Below are positions 9,574 through 17,480 of a DNA stretch of 64,000 nt, one piece after another. The position numbers were made by a program, and so were the translations under genes. The notes under the pieces are model-generated. The model did not search any database, was not told the origin of the DNA, and worked only from the letters and a program-made list of their open reading frames with translations. How positions within the stretch are numbered: position 1 is the first letter of the stretch; each line of letters starts with the position of its first letter. This DNA is from Microbacterium sp. AG1240 (GTDB lineage Bacteria; Actinomycetota; Actinomycetes; Actinomycetales; Microbacteriaceae): assembly GCF_003635115.1 (NCBI RefSeq), contig NZ_RBXJ01000003.1, positions 135,324 to 199,323 of the forward strand. Direction: 5' to 3'.

Positions 9574-9741
9574 GGCCTCCCGGAGGCCGCCGCCATCGCC
9601 GCCGACATGGGCCTGCACGTTCGCGATCTCGGCCTGCTCTCGTCGGCTCTCGCACGCCCCGAGAGCGCGATGTTCGGGGTCGAGGCGTACCCCGACCCCG
9701 ACGGTTCACGGTCGACGCTCTCCGACCGCCTCCGTCGGTAG
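9559..9741 (+). pseudogene. Remnant of a Doc/Fic-type toxin (N-terminal about 45 residues only)
   Basis: The 60-codon frame begins MTEYVGLPEAAAIA and continues with GLHVRDLGLLSSALARP and FGVEAYPD. This matches the N-terminal segment of Doc (death-on-curing) proteins, where a RDxGLLxSALARP-like stretch precedes the catalytic Fic motif HPFxxGNKR. After YPD the similarity stops and the frame ends within about 15 codons, so the whole Fic catalytic core is missing. No Phd-type antitoxin gene is adjacent. The start region carries a 20-base tandem duplication. Best read as a decayed toxin-antitoxin fragment without activity. Confidence 0.7.
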
Positions 9742-9778
9742 CGTGACGGCGAACGGCCCGCGTGCCACACTCGATCCC

Positions 9779-10180
9779 ATGGGATTCTTCGTCCGCGTCG
9801 TCGTCAACGCGTTCGCCATCTGGATCGTGACGCTGCTGCCCGCCCTCGGCGTGGTGCTGGTGCCGTTCGCGCCGGGCGAGTGGCTTCAGGTGGCCCTGAC
9901 GCTGCTCGTCGTCGGCGCGATCTTCGCGATCGTGAACTCGGTGATCGGCACCATCGTCAAGGTGCTGGCGTTCCCTCTCTACATCCTGACGCTGGGCCTC
10001 ATCTCGTTCGTCATCAACGGGTTCCTGCTCTGGCTCACCGCGTGGATCACGGGATTCTGGAACTGGGGCCTGCGGGTCGACGGCTTCTGGCTGACCGTGC
10101 TCGCCGCGCTCGTCATCGGCATCATCAACTGGATCGCCGGGCTCATCCTGCGCCCGCGCCCGCGGGAGCGCCGAGACTGA
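9779..10180 (+). CDS. Phage-holin-family-4-like small integral membrane protein
   Basis: 133 residues, almost wholly hydrophobic, with about four membrane segments (WIVTLLPALGVVLV, LTLLVVGAIFAIVNSVIG, LAFPLYILTLGLISFVING, LTVLAALVIGIINWIAG) and an Arg-rich cytoplasmic tail. The pattern with a central FPLYILTLGLISFVINGFLLWL is the signature of the PF04020 family (named phage holin family 4, but a common chromosomal membrane protein such as YvlD, not a lysis gene). The ATG at 9779 is preceded at 7 bases by CACACT, a weak leaderless promoter pattern; a GTG 12 codons upstream is the alternative start. Its 3' end overlaps the end of the convergent hydrolase gene by 38 bases. Function unknown. Confidence 0.82.
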   Translation: MGFFVRVVVNAFAIWIVTLLPALGVVLVPFAPGEWLQVALTLLVVGAIFAIVNSVIGTIVKVLAFPLYILTLGLISFVINGFLLWLTAWITGFWNWGLRVDGFWLTVLAALVIGIINWIAGLILRPRPRERRD

Positions 10181-11462
10181 CCCGCTCGGCGACGTACTCG
10201 GTCGCGTCGGCGGCCTCGGCCCGGCCCAGAGCGGCGAAGACGTCGCGCACGGCGGCGGCCCGAGGGTCGGTGGATGCGTCGATGAGAGCCGCGGTCTCCG
10301 TGTAGGACGCCAGAGCATGGGCGGGCATCCGCAGGTCGTGAATCCCCGCGGCCGGATCGGCGAGGCGCTCGACGACGAAGCTCCCCGGTGCGCCCACCCC
10401 GGTGACGTGCCCGCCCGACTGCAGGGCCGAGACCGGGTCGTCGGTATGGCGCACGGAGATGCCCAGGGTGTCGGCGCCGACGTCGGCCTGCACCGGCGAG
10501 CCGAACGACACCAGCGTGCGGGTGTCGTATCCGCCCTCGAGCGCCAGCCGCTCGATCACCATCGCTCCCTGGGAGTGCCCGAACGCGTGCACCACGTCGC
10601 CGTCGCGAGCCCCCGCGTCGTGGAGAGCCGCGCCGACCGCCTCGTACGACGCACTGCGCCGGCCCGTGTACAGCTCGAGGTTCGAGCGGATGTCGAAGGG
10701 CTCGATCGCACCGCCCGAGCGCGTGCCCGCGACGAAGACGCCGAACTGCCGGGTGCCGTCGGCCATCGCGTAGCGCTCCACCCTCACCTGCGCCGCGCCC
10801 GCCGACGGGATGCGGGACGCAGCGTCGGCGAGAGAGGAGGGCGGCGGCGTCGCCGCAGCGCGCGCAACCGGGCTGACCCGTACGGGCACCGCCCCGTGCG
10901 AGACCAGCCGGGCACCCGGCGGGATGACACCGAGGCGCAGAGCGTCGACGACGCCGTACAGGGAGGGGAAGGCCAGCCACGGGTTCATCGGCCCCAGACC
11001 CTGCCCGCCGACGAGCGCCTGGCCGTAGAGATCGAGATGCGCCGGCGGTCGGTGCTCGAGGGCGACGTCGGCGGCGGCCACCGCCGAGGGCTCCTGCGCC
11101 CACAGCCTCGCGAGGCGGGCGTCGATGATCCCCATCCGCGCCGTGTCGCCGGCCGCGGCGGCGGTCGCGGCTTCGACGCGCAGCTCCACCGCCTCGTAGA
11201 GCGCCGCCGCCGAGGTCACCTTCTCGACGATGTCCTCGCCCTCCTGCCCGACCCGCTCGAGCACCGCCCGGAGCACGGTGGCATCGAGCACCGCGGCGAA
11301 CGTCGACGGCTGTCCCTGCGTGATGAGGTCGACCGCCGCATCCATCTGCGCGACCGTCTCGCCGGCGTCGGCGACGAGACGGCGCAGTCCCGTCGCCACC
11401 CGACGCACCGCGTCGGAGTCGACCTCGACGAGGGCCCCACTGCGGATCGTGATCTCGGTCAC
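10143..11462 (-). CDS. Two-part protein: helical N-terminal domain plus a/b-hydrolase domain
   Basis: 439 residues from a GTG whose GTGA overlaps the stop of the small upstream gene. Residues 1-130 are predicted mostly alpha-helical, lacking Pro, with heptad-like spacing (AVRRVATGLRRLVADAGETVAQMDAA...). The C-terminal half has an a/b-hydrolase core with GHSQG (nucleophile Ser297), a later Asp in VRHTDDPVSAL and a His in MPAHALASY that could complete the triad. The ensemble resembles actinobacterial proteins in which a WXG/ESX-like helical region is joined to a lipase/esterase domain. No signal peptide or membrane segment is seen. The WXG-like neighbour upstream supports a secretion-type pair, but no type VII secretion gene is in the window. 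Substrate unknown. Confidence 0.65.
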   Translation of the reverse strand: MTEITIRSGALVEVDSDAVRRVATGLRRLVADAGETVAQMDAAVDLITQGQPSTFAAVLDATVLRAVLERVGQEGEDIVEKVTSAAALYEAVELRVEAATAAAAGDTARMGIIDARLARLWAQEPSAVAAADVALEHRPPAHLDLYGQALVGGQGLGPMNPWLAFPSLYGVVDALRLGVIPPGARLVSHGAVPVRVSPVARAAATPPPSSLADAASRIPSAGAAQVRVERYAMADGTRQFGVFVAGTRSGGAIEPFDIRSNLELYTGRRSASYEAVGAALHDAGARDGDVVHAFGHSQGAMVIERLALEGGYDTRTLVSFGSPVQADVGADTLGISVRHTDDPVSALQSGGHVTGVGAPGSFVVERLADPAAGIHDLRMPAHALASYTETAALIDASTDPRAAAVRDVFAALGRAEAADATEYVAERVSLGAPAGAGAG

Positions 11463-11752
11463 GGCAGCGCCGTCGCGGCGCGCGCGAGCAGATCGGCGCG
11501 CGCACGCGCGACGGTGTCGGCGAGGTCGTCGATGCGCCCCCGGGCGGTGACCAACGACTCCCGCCACCGATCGAGGCGTTCGTGGCACGCCCGTGCCGAC
11601 GGAGCGCGCCAATCCGCCTCCGCGACGACCGGGGCGACGCGCACGGCGAGATCGCCGAGCCGCCCGTGCAGATCGCGGAGGATGCGGGTGGCCTCGTCGA
11701 TCGCCTCGAGAGATCTCGCCGAGCCGGGGGAGAGCGTCACATCGATGAGCAT
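11459..11752 (-). CDS. Small WXG100-like helical protein
   Basis: 97 residues starting MLIDVTLSPGS. Two long helices flank a W-R-A-P-S turn (EADWRAPSARACHERLDRW), which resembles the W-x-G turn of WXG100/ESX proteins with Gly replaced. Size, helix-turn-helix layout and 4-base overlap with a helical/hydrolase protein are all as in ESX-type pairs. The ATG at 11752 was chosen over an upstream frame extension because the family begins shortly before the first helix; the ribosome site is weak. Assignment is by pattern only. Confidence 0.55.
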   Translation of the reverse strand: MLIDVTLSPGSARSLEAIDEATRILRDLHGRLGDLAVRVAPVVAEADWRAPSARACHERLDRWRESLVTARGRIDDLADTVARARADLLARAATALP

Positions 11753-11865
11753 CCGTCCAGGGTGGCGTGCCGCGGCCCCGCCGTCGCCTCCGACCACCGC
11801 CCTCGGGGAGCCCGACGCGATGAGGCTGCCTGTGCAGGAGACGAAGCGGGCACCAGAATGGAGTG

Positions 11866-12372
11866 GTGAGTGCCCGAGACGCCCAGACCTTCCGCGTCGT
11901 CTTCGTGTGCAGTGGCAACATCTGTCGCTCTCCCATGGCCGCCGAGGTCTTCCGGGAGCTGGCGGAGTCGGCCGGTCTCGGCGACCGCATCGTCTCCACG
12001 AGCGCGGGCACCGGCGACTGGCACGTGGGCGAACGGGCCGATCACCGCACGATCGAGGCGCTCCATCGGCGGGGATATGACGGAGCCGACCACCGCGCCC
12101 GTCAGTTCACGGCCGCCGATTTCGCCGACAACGACCTCGTCGTCGCGCTCGATCACACCCACGAGCGCATCCTCCGCGGCTGGGCGCACGACGAATCGGA
12201 GGCGGGCAAGGTATCGCTCCTCCTGACGTTCGATCCCGCGGCGAAGACGACCGACGTCCCCGATCCCTACTACGCGGGCCCGGCGATGTTCGATGAGGTG
12301 CTCGGTATGATCGAGGGCGCGAGCCGGGCCCTCTTCCGCCAGCTCGAACCCGCGATCCGTTCCGCGGTCTGA
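11866..12372 (+). CDS. Low-molecular-weight protein tyrosine phosphatase
   Basis: 168 residues with the LMW-PTP P-loop VCSGNICRSPMA (catalytic Cys15, Arg21; C-x5-R) at the N-terminus and the general acid Asp in VPDPYYAGP near the C-terminus, at family spacing. Such enzymes remove phosphate from tyrosine kinases and exopolysaccharide or host proteins, or act as arsenate-reductase relatives; the DPYY motif favours the phosphatase. Two GTG codons (11863 and 11866) are possible starts. A CAGAAT box six bases before the second suggests a leaderless message from 11866. It stands alone, 57 bases before purB. Confidence 0.88.
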   Translation: MSARDAQTFRVVFVCSGNICRSPMAAEVFRELAESAGLGDRIVSTSAGTGDWHVGERADHRTIEALHRRGYDGADHRARQFTAADFADNDLVVALDHTHERILRGWAHDESEAGKVSLLLTFDPAAKTTDVPDPYYAGPAMFDEVLGMIEGASRALFRQLEPAIRSAV

Positions 12373-12429
12373 ACGCCCGGCCGCCCCATCGCCCGCCCCT
12401 CTGCTCGCTCGAACGTTTCGGAGCCTCTC

Positions 12430-13809
12430 GTGACTTCTCTGCCCCCTCAGCCGCTGAGCCCCCTCGACGGCCGCTATCAGAAGACGGTCGCGCCCCTCGC
12501 CGACTACCTCTCGGAGGCCGGCCTGAACCGCGCACGCGTCGAGGTCGAGGTCGAGTGGCTGATCGCGCTGACCGACCGCTCGCTCTTCGGCACCGAGCCG
12601 CTGTCGGAGGCCGACAAGACCCGGCTGCGCGCGCTCTACGTCGACTTCGGACAGAACGACATCGACTGGCTCGCCGAGCGCGAGGCCGTCACCCGTCACG
12701 ACGTGAAGGCCGTCGAGTACCTCGTGCGCGACCGGCTCGCGGCCCTGGGTCTCGACGCCATCGCCGAGCTGACGCACTTCGCCTGCACCAGCGAAGACAT
12801 CAACTCCGCGTCGTACGCCCTCACGGTGCAGCGCGCGGTCACCCGCGTCTGGCTCCCCAAGCTCTACGCGGTGATCGACACGCTGACGGCGATGGCCGCC
12901 GCTCACCGCGACGCGCCGATGCTCGCGCGCACCCACGGCCAGCCGGCCACCCCCACGACGATGGGCAAGGAGATCGGCGTCTTCGCGTGGCGTCTGCGTC
13001 GCATCGCGCAGCAGGTCGAAGCATCCGACTACCTGGCGAAGTTCTCGGGCGCGACCGGCACCTGGTCGGCCCACGTGGCCGCCGACCCCGCCGTCGACTG
13101 GCCCGAGCTGACCACCGCGTTCATCGAGTCGCTCGGCATCACCGCCAACCCGGTGACGACCCAGATCGAGTCTCACGACTGGCAGGTGGAGCTCTACGAC
13201 CGCGCACGGCACGCCGGCGGCATCCTCCACAACCTCGCGACCGACGTGTGGACCTACATCTCGCTCGGGTACTTCACCCAGATCCCCGTCGCCGGGGCCA
13301 CCGGCTCGTCGACCATGCCGCACAAGATCAACCCGATCCGGTTCGAGAACGCCGAGGCGAACCTGGAGATCGCGGGCGGGCTCTTCGCCACGCTCGCGCA
13401 GACCCTCGTGACCTCGCGCCTGCAGCGCGACCTCACCGACTCGACCACGCAGCGCAACATCGGCGTCGCGTTCGGCCACTCGCTCCTCGCGCTCGACAAC
13501 CTCCAGCGCGGCCTCGGCGAGATCTCGCTCGCGCCCGACGTGCTGCTGGCCGACCTCGACGCGAACTGGGAGGTGCTCGCCGAAGCGATCCAGACGGTCG
13601 TGCGCGCCGAGATCGCCGCCGGTCGCTCGCAGATCACCGACCCGTACGCGCTGCTGAAGGATCTCACCCGCGGGCGTCGCGTCGGCGCGGCGGATCTCGC
13701 GGAGTTCGTTCGCGGCCTCGACATCGGCGACGCCGCGAAGGCCCGCCTGCTCGATCTCACCCCCGCGACCTACACGGGCCTGGCCTCTGCGACCGTCGAC
13801 CGCCTGTGA
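12430..13809 (+). CDS. purB: Adenylosuccinate lyase
   Basis: 459 residues, the usual length of the E. coli-type long PurB. The fumarase/lyase superfamily signature GSSTMPHKINP is present, as is the TSEDINSASYAL stretch and ARTHGQPATPTTMGKE (catalytic His region). It cleaves SAICAR to AICAR and adenylosuccinate to AMP in purine synthesis. Starts at a GTG with a GGAG site about 7 bases upstream. Followed by a long palindromic repeat that may serve as its terminator. Confidence 0.96.
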   Translation: MTSLPPQPLSPLDGRYQKTVAPLADYLSEAGLNRARVEVEVEWLIALTDRSLFGTEPLSEADKTRLRALYVDFGQNDIDWLAEREAVTRHDVKAVEYLVRDRLAALGLDAIAELTHFACTSEDINSASYALTVQRAVTRVWLPKLYAVIDTLTAMAAAHRDAPMLARTHGQPATPTTMGKEIGVFAWRLRRIAQQVEASDYLAKFSGATGTWSAHVAADPAVDWPELTTAFIESLGITANPVTTQIESHDWQVELYDRARHAGGILHNLATDVWTYISLGYFTQIPVAGATGSSTMPHKINPIRFENAEANLEIAGGLFATLAQTLVTSRLQRDLTDSTTQRNIGVAFGHSLLALDNLQRGLGEISLAPDVLLADLDANWEVLAEAIQTVVRAEIAAGRSQITDPYALLKDLTRGRRVGAADLAEFVRGLDIGDAAKARLLDLTPATYTGLASATVDRL

Positions 13810-13825
13810 CGCGCGCCCACTGACC

Positions 13826-13896
13826 GTGAGACCCGTTCTGCGCGGCGAGACCCCGACATTCTGACCGGGTCTCGCCGCGCAGACGCGGTTTCGCGG
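13826..13896. repeat. Dispersed palindromic repeat, copy 1
   Basis: A 16-base perfect inverted repeat (13838-13853 with 13867-13882; arms CTGCGCGGCGAGACCC and its complement) around a 13-base loop that itself is near-palindromic. The outer flanks extend the symmetry imperfectly to about 71 bases. The same element recurs at 47629-47698. Position right after purB suggests it may also terminate transcription. Confidence 0.8.
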
Positions 13897-13939
13897 TCGG
13901 GAGCGGGGGCGAACGGATGCTGCGGCGCGAGCGCGCGCG

Positions 13940-14281
13940 CTAGGAACGCGGCGCGGGGCCGCCGTCGGCGGGCGAGCCGGGCTGCGCGCCGGGAGTCTCG
14001 TCGTCGGGGGGAAGCAGCAGCGGACGGTCGAGGGTCTTGCCGACCTGGGCGGGATCCACCGCTAGCAGCAGCAACGCCACCACGACGAGCACCACGATGA
14101 ACGTGACACCCGCGGCGATGGCCGCGATGACAAGGGCGCGTTCGATCTGATCGCCCGGCTTCGACTGGAAGAAGCCCATCGACACGAGCGTGACGATGCC
14201 GGCGAACAGGGCGCAGACGAAAGCCAGTCCGAGCAGCTGCACGGGCTTCATGAGGTCGCGGCGGGTGGGGCGGTCGGTCAC
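13940..14281 (-). CDS. Hypothetical small membrane protein
   Basis: 113 residues with two membrane segments (VQLLGLAFVCALFAGIVTLVSMGFF and VIAAIAAGVTFIVVLVVVALLLLAV) and a Pro-rich, acidic C-terminal tail of about 35 residues. The ATG overlaps the stop of the upstream membrane protein gene by 4 bases, so the two are co-translated. No family is recognised. Confidence 0.7.
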   Translation of the reverse strand: MTDRPTRRDLMKPVQLLGLAFVCALFAGIVTLVSMGFFQSKPGDQIERALVIAAIAAGVTFIVVLVVVALLLLAVDPAQVGKTLDRPLLLPPDDETPGAQPGSPADGGPAPRS

Positions 14282-14907
14282 GGGATGCTCCTATCGGCCG
14301 GGCTCGGGGCGGGCGCCCGGCGAGGTGAGAACCCCGCGATGCCGAGGAACACCGCGACGATCGCGGCGTATCCGCCGAACACGCCCACCGCGATCGTGAT
14401 CCCCGTCAGGGTGAACGATCGGCCGGCGTCTTCGATGTAGTAGTCGAGGGCGTACCCGGGCTGCACGAGCAGCAGGGCGAGCCCGAGCACGATGGTCAGC
14501 ACGCCGATCGTCAGACCGTCGCGCGACGCGGCGCGCGCCGCATCCGCTCGTCCTCGGAAGGCGACGACCGCCTCGACGATGCCGGTGACGAGCGCCCAAG
14601 AGATCACGACCGCGAAAAAGGTGGCGGTGCTGCGCCAGGGGCCGATGCTCGCGACGAGCCCGGCGAGCAGCGTGAGCGAAGCCAGCAGCACCGACGGACC
14701 CCGCTGTCCGGCGGGGAAGACGAGCCACGCCGCGACGGCGAAGACGATCCCCGTCGCGATCGCGAAACCGCTGAACACCGCGAGTCCTACCGACGCCGAG
14801 TGGTCGGGCGAGAAGGTCACCATGATCGCCGCGATCGCCGCGAAGGCGGCGCGGGCGAGCTGAAGATGCCGCACGTCGAGCGTGCGAGCGGATGCGGCAG
14901 AGGTCAC
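14278..14907 (-). CDS. HdeD/DUF308-like multi-pass membrane protein
   Basis: 209 residues with about six hydrophobic segments, small-residue rich, and a Pro/Ala-rich tail. The arrangement of paired hairpins (AFAAIAAIMVTFSP..., VLLASLTLLAGLVASIG, FFAVVISWALVTGIVEAVVAF, GVLTIVLGLALLLVQPG) resembles DUF308/HdeD acid-resistance membrane proteins, including the helix with WALVTGIVEAVVAFR that is characteristic of that family. Co-transcribed with the small membrane protein downstream. Function unknown. Confidence 0.65.
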   Translation of the reverse strand: MTSAASARTLDVRHLQLARAAFAAIAAIMVTFSPDHSASVGLAVFSGFAIATGIVFAVAAWLVFPAGQRGPSVLLASLTLLAGLVASIGPWRSTATFFAVVISWALVTGIVEAVVAFRGRADAARAASRDGLTIGVLTIVLGLALLLVQPGYALDYYIEDAGRSFTLTGITIAVGVFGGYAAIVAVFLGIAGFSPRRAPAPSPADRSIP

Positions 14908-14993
14908 GGCAGATCCAGGAGAGGCGGAGAGAATAGCCCCAGTCTACGTCTGCGCGCCATCGCGACGTCGGGAGGTCCGTCGACGTCGAAGCG

Positions 14994-15680
14994 CTACGAC
15001 CCGATCTCGGCGAACGCGCGCACCGGGAACGTGCCGAATCCTTCGAACGCCGGGGGTGCGGCCGTGAAGCGCGCGCCCCGCTCGGGCACGTGGCCCAGGC
15101 GGGTCAGGTGCTCCACCACGTGGATGCCCGCGCCGAGCAGGAGGGTGTGGGCCGGTCGCTCGCCCCCCGACTCGGTGTCGTCGATGTTGAGGGCGTCGAT
15201 ACCGACGAGGGTCGCGCCCTGCTCGATCAGCCAGCTCGTGGCGTCGGCCGCGAGGAAGGGCGACCCGGCGGCATAAGCGGGGGTGCCGAAGAAGCGGTCC
15301 CATCCGGTGTGGAGCAGCACCGCGGCGCCGCGCACATCGCGGTCGGCGAGCGCGTCGACCCCGATGCCCCGGTTCTGCGGATCCCATGCGTCTTCGAGGT
15401 GGAAGACCTCGGCCCGAAGGCCCACGAGGGTGGCGAGGTCGAGGCCCGCCAGGTCGGGTCCGGACGAATAGCGGTGGTACGGCGAATCGAGATAGGTGCC
15501 GGTGTTGCCGATCATCGTCACGATGTCCATGGCGAACTCGGTGCCGGGCGCGTACGTCCCGCGGGAGCCCTCGTGCGTCATGTGCGGCGTGATCACCGGC
15601 GCGGGCAGACCGGGGTAGGTCACGAGGCCGGCTCGGATCGGGTGGCTCAGGTCGACGACGCGGCGGGGGTTCTCGGGCAC
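14994..15680 (-). CDS. Cyclase family protein (kynurenine-formamidase-like)
   Basis: 228 residues. The N-terminal VDLSHPIRAGLVTYPGLP and the TGTYLDSPYHR metal-binding stretch (His, Asp) are characteristic of the cyclase/KynB family, as is LLHTGWDRFFGTPAY and GIDALNIDD. Members hydrolyse amide or ester bonds with a divalent metal pair (kynurenine formamidase, isatin hydrolase). The usual HxGTHxD motif appears here as NTGTYLD, in which both His positions are changed, so activity may differ. A TAGCGT box 7 bases before the GTG at 15680 indicates leaderless transcription; GTG 15689 is the alternative start. Confidence 0.82.
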   Translation of the reverse strand: MPENPRRVVDLSHPIRAGLVTYPGLPAPVITPHMTHEGSRGTYAPGTEFAMDIVTMIGNTGTYLDSPYHRYSSGPDLAGLDLATLVGLRAEVFHLEDAWDPQNRGIGVDALADRDVRGAAVLLHTGWDRFFGTPAYAAGSPFLAADATSWLIEQGATLVGIDALNIDDTESGGERPAHTLLLGAGIHVVEHLTRLGHVPERGARFTAAPPAFEGFGTFPVRAFAEIGS

Positions 15681-15687
15681 GATGACC

Positions 15688-15693
15688 ACGCTA
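15688..15693 (-). promoter_or_regulatory. Leaderless -10 element of the cyclase gene
   Basis: TAGCGT on the minus strand, seven bases before the GTG at 15680. Confidence 0.5.
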
Positions 15694-15793
15694 GGGCCCG
15701 GTACCGGCGCGCGATGACGTCGCCTCGGACAGATGCCGACCGATGCCTGCCATCCGCTCGTCTCGCACGGAGGGAGACCGGCGGATGCTGCGG

Positions 15794-15997
15794 TCAGCGC
15801 GGGCGCGGTGCGGGGGGCGGGGGAACGGGCTTGGCCGCGATAATGTCGGCGACCGCGATCCGCTCGACGCCGCGTTTGCCGTCGACGACCACGGTCTCGG
15901 CGTCGGCGCTCAGCAGTTCGCCGAGCGCGTCGGTCGCCTGCCCGGTGGGGAGCAGGTAGCGCACCACCACCCGGGCGCCGGGGGCGGGGAGCCTCAC
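15794..15997 (-). CDS. Small conserved-looking protein of unknown function
   Basis: 67 residues beginning VRLPAPGARVVVRYLLP, with strands around ATDALGELLSADAETVVVDGKRGVERIAVADI and a Pro-rich end. The single beta-barrel-like pattern is like the short domain found ahead of GNAT acetyltransferase domains in some actinobacterial proteins, but no acetyltransferase follows here. The GTG at 15997 overlaps the stop of the SDR gene as GTGA, so translation is coupled and it probably works with, or is regulated together with, the SDR. Confidence 0.6.
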   Translation of the reverse strand: MRLPAPGARVVVRYLLPTGQATDALGELLSADAETVVVDGKRGVERIAVADIIAAKPVPPPPAPRPR

Positions 15998-17469
15998 CAC
16001 GAGCCGGGGGCGTAGTCCTTGAGGAAGACGCCGAACAGGTCCTCCCCGGCCTCACCGCGCACGATGGGGTCGTAGACCCGCGCGGCACCGTCGACGAGGT
16101 CGAGCGGGGCGTGGAATCCCTCTTCGGCGAGCCGCACCTTCGTCGGGTGGGGGCGCTCGTCGGTGATCCAACCGGTGTCGACGCTCGTCATGAGGATGCC
16201 GTCGGTCTCGAACATCTCGCGCGCGCTGGTGCGGGTCAGCATGTTGACGGCGGCCTTGGCCATGTTGGTGTGCGGATGGCCGGGGCCCTTGTAGCCGCGA
16301 CCGAATACACCCTCCATCGCGCTCACGTTCACGATGTAGGTGCGGGCCGCCGGGCTCGCCGCCATCGAGGCCCGCAGCTTCGAGATCAACAGGAACGGCG
16401 CCGTGGTGTTGGCCAGCTGCACCTCGAGCATCTCGAGGGGGTCGACCTCGTCGACGCGCTGCGTCCACGAGTTGACGTCGTGCAGGTCGGGCACGAGGCC
16501 GCCGGCGTCGATGGCCGTGCCCGCGGCGAGCCGCTCGAGCGAGCTCGAGCCGGCGGCCATCGCCTGCTCGGTGAGCTCGTCGGCGCGCGAAGCGGCCGCG
16601 GCGAGCACGGGGTGCGCGGCGACGGAGCGCTCCAGGGCCTGCGGATGCTGATCGTTGGTGTGCCCGAAGGTGACCAGCTCGGGGAGCGGTCCGTCGGGGA
16701 GCGGTGCGAGTTCCGCGTCGACGAGCGGCTGGTACGCGCCGGTCGAGCGACGCACCGTCTGGGTGGCGTTGTTGATGAGGATGTCGAGGGTGCCGGCGGC
16801 GGCGACGTCGTCGGCGAGCCCGATCACCTGTGCGGGGTCGCGGAGGTCGATACCGACGATCTTGAGACGGTGGAACCAGTCGCCCGAGTCGGGGAGGCTG
16901 CTGAAACGCCGCACCGCATCTCGCGGGAACCGGGTGGTGATGGTGGTGTGCGCGCCGTCGCGCAGCAGCCGCAGGGCGATGTACATGCCGATCTTCGCCC
17001 GCCCGCCGGTGAGCAGAGCCCGGCGGCCGGTGAGGTCGGTGCGCGCATCGCGTTTGGTGTGACTCATCGCCGCGCAGTCGGGGCACAGCTGGTGGTAGAA
17101 CGCGTCGACCAGCGTGTACGGCTGCTTGCAGATGTAGCAGCCGCGCGCCTTCAGCAGCGTTCCCGCGGTCGGGGCGGTCGTCGCGGTGCTGATCGGGATG
17201 CCGCGTGTCTCATCGTCGATGCGATCGGGCGCTCCGGTCGCGGTCGCGGCGATCACACTGCGGTCGGCCTCGGCGATCGCCTCGCGGATCTCGCGCCGGC
17301 GCTCCTTCTTGACCGCCTTGAACATGTGGGCCGTGGCCCGACGCACCCGGATGAAGTCGGGATGCGTCTGATCGATCCGGGCCATCCTCGCGAGCACATC
17401 GAGCGTGACCGCGAGTTCGGCGGGGTCGATTCCGCTCGGCTGGCGGTCGTCGGGGGCATCGGAGGGCAC
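15994..17469 (-). CDS. Atypical SDR-family oxidoreductase with N-terminal four-cysteine motif
   Basis: 491 residues, about twice the normal SDR length. An alpha-helical N-terminal part (1-100) leads to a zinc-knuckle-like motif, C-Y-I-C-K at 111-115 and C-P-D-C at 129-132. The Rossmann domain follows: TGGRAKIG at 154-161 (cofactor loop), DILINNA, then an insertion of about 100 residues before FLLISKLRASM. The usual YxxxK active-site pair reads TNMAK (Thr401, Lys405), so the catalytic Tyr is replaced by Thr, while NVSAMEG supplies the Ser. It may reduce or dehydrogenate an unusual substrate, or have a non-catalytic role. A TAGAAT box 5 bases before the GTG start, inside the stop region of the upstream gene, suggests its own leaderless promoter, so it may be only loosely tied to the catabolic cluster. 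Confidence 0.8.
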   Translation of the reverse strand: MPSDAPDDRQPSGIDPAELAVTLDVLARMARIDQTHPDFIRVRRATAHMFKAVKKERRREIREAIAEADRSVIAATATGAPDRIDDETRGIPISTATTAPTAGTLLKARGCYICKQPYTLVDAFYHQLCPDCAAMSHTKRDARTDLTGRRALLTGGRAKIGMYIALRLLRDGAHTTITTRFPRDAVRRFSSLPDSGDWFHRLKIVGIDLRDPAQVIGLADDVAAAGTLDILINNATQTVRRSTGAYQPLVDAELAPLPDGPLPELVTFGHTNDQHPQALERSVAAHPVLAAAASRADELTEQAMAAGSSSLERLAAGTAIDAGGLVPDLHDVNSWTQRVDEVDPLEMLEVQLANTTAPFLLISKLRASMAASPAARTYIVNVSAMEGVFGRGYKGPGHPHTNMAKAAVNMLTRTSAREMFETDGILMTSVDTGWITDERPHPTKVRLAEEGFHAPLDLVDGAARVYDPIVRGEAGEDLFGVFLKDYAPGSW

Positions 17470-17474
17470 ACGAG

Positions 17475-17480
17475 ATTCTA
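17475..17480 (-). promoter_or_regulatory. Leaderless -10 element of the SDR gene
   Basis: TAGAAT on the minus strand, overlapping the TAG stop of the preceding gene and five bases before the GTG at 17469. Confidence 0.6.

Noticed and set aside
8339..9770. Long 865-codon upstream frame fused to E1 alpha
   Set aside because: The upstream part is the reverse-frame shadow of the aminotransferase; E1 alpha homology begins only at about 8345.
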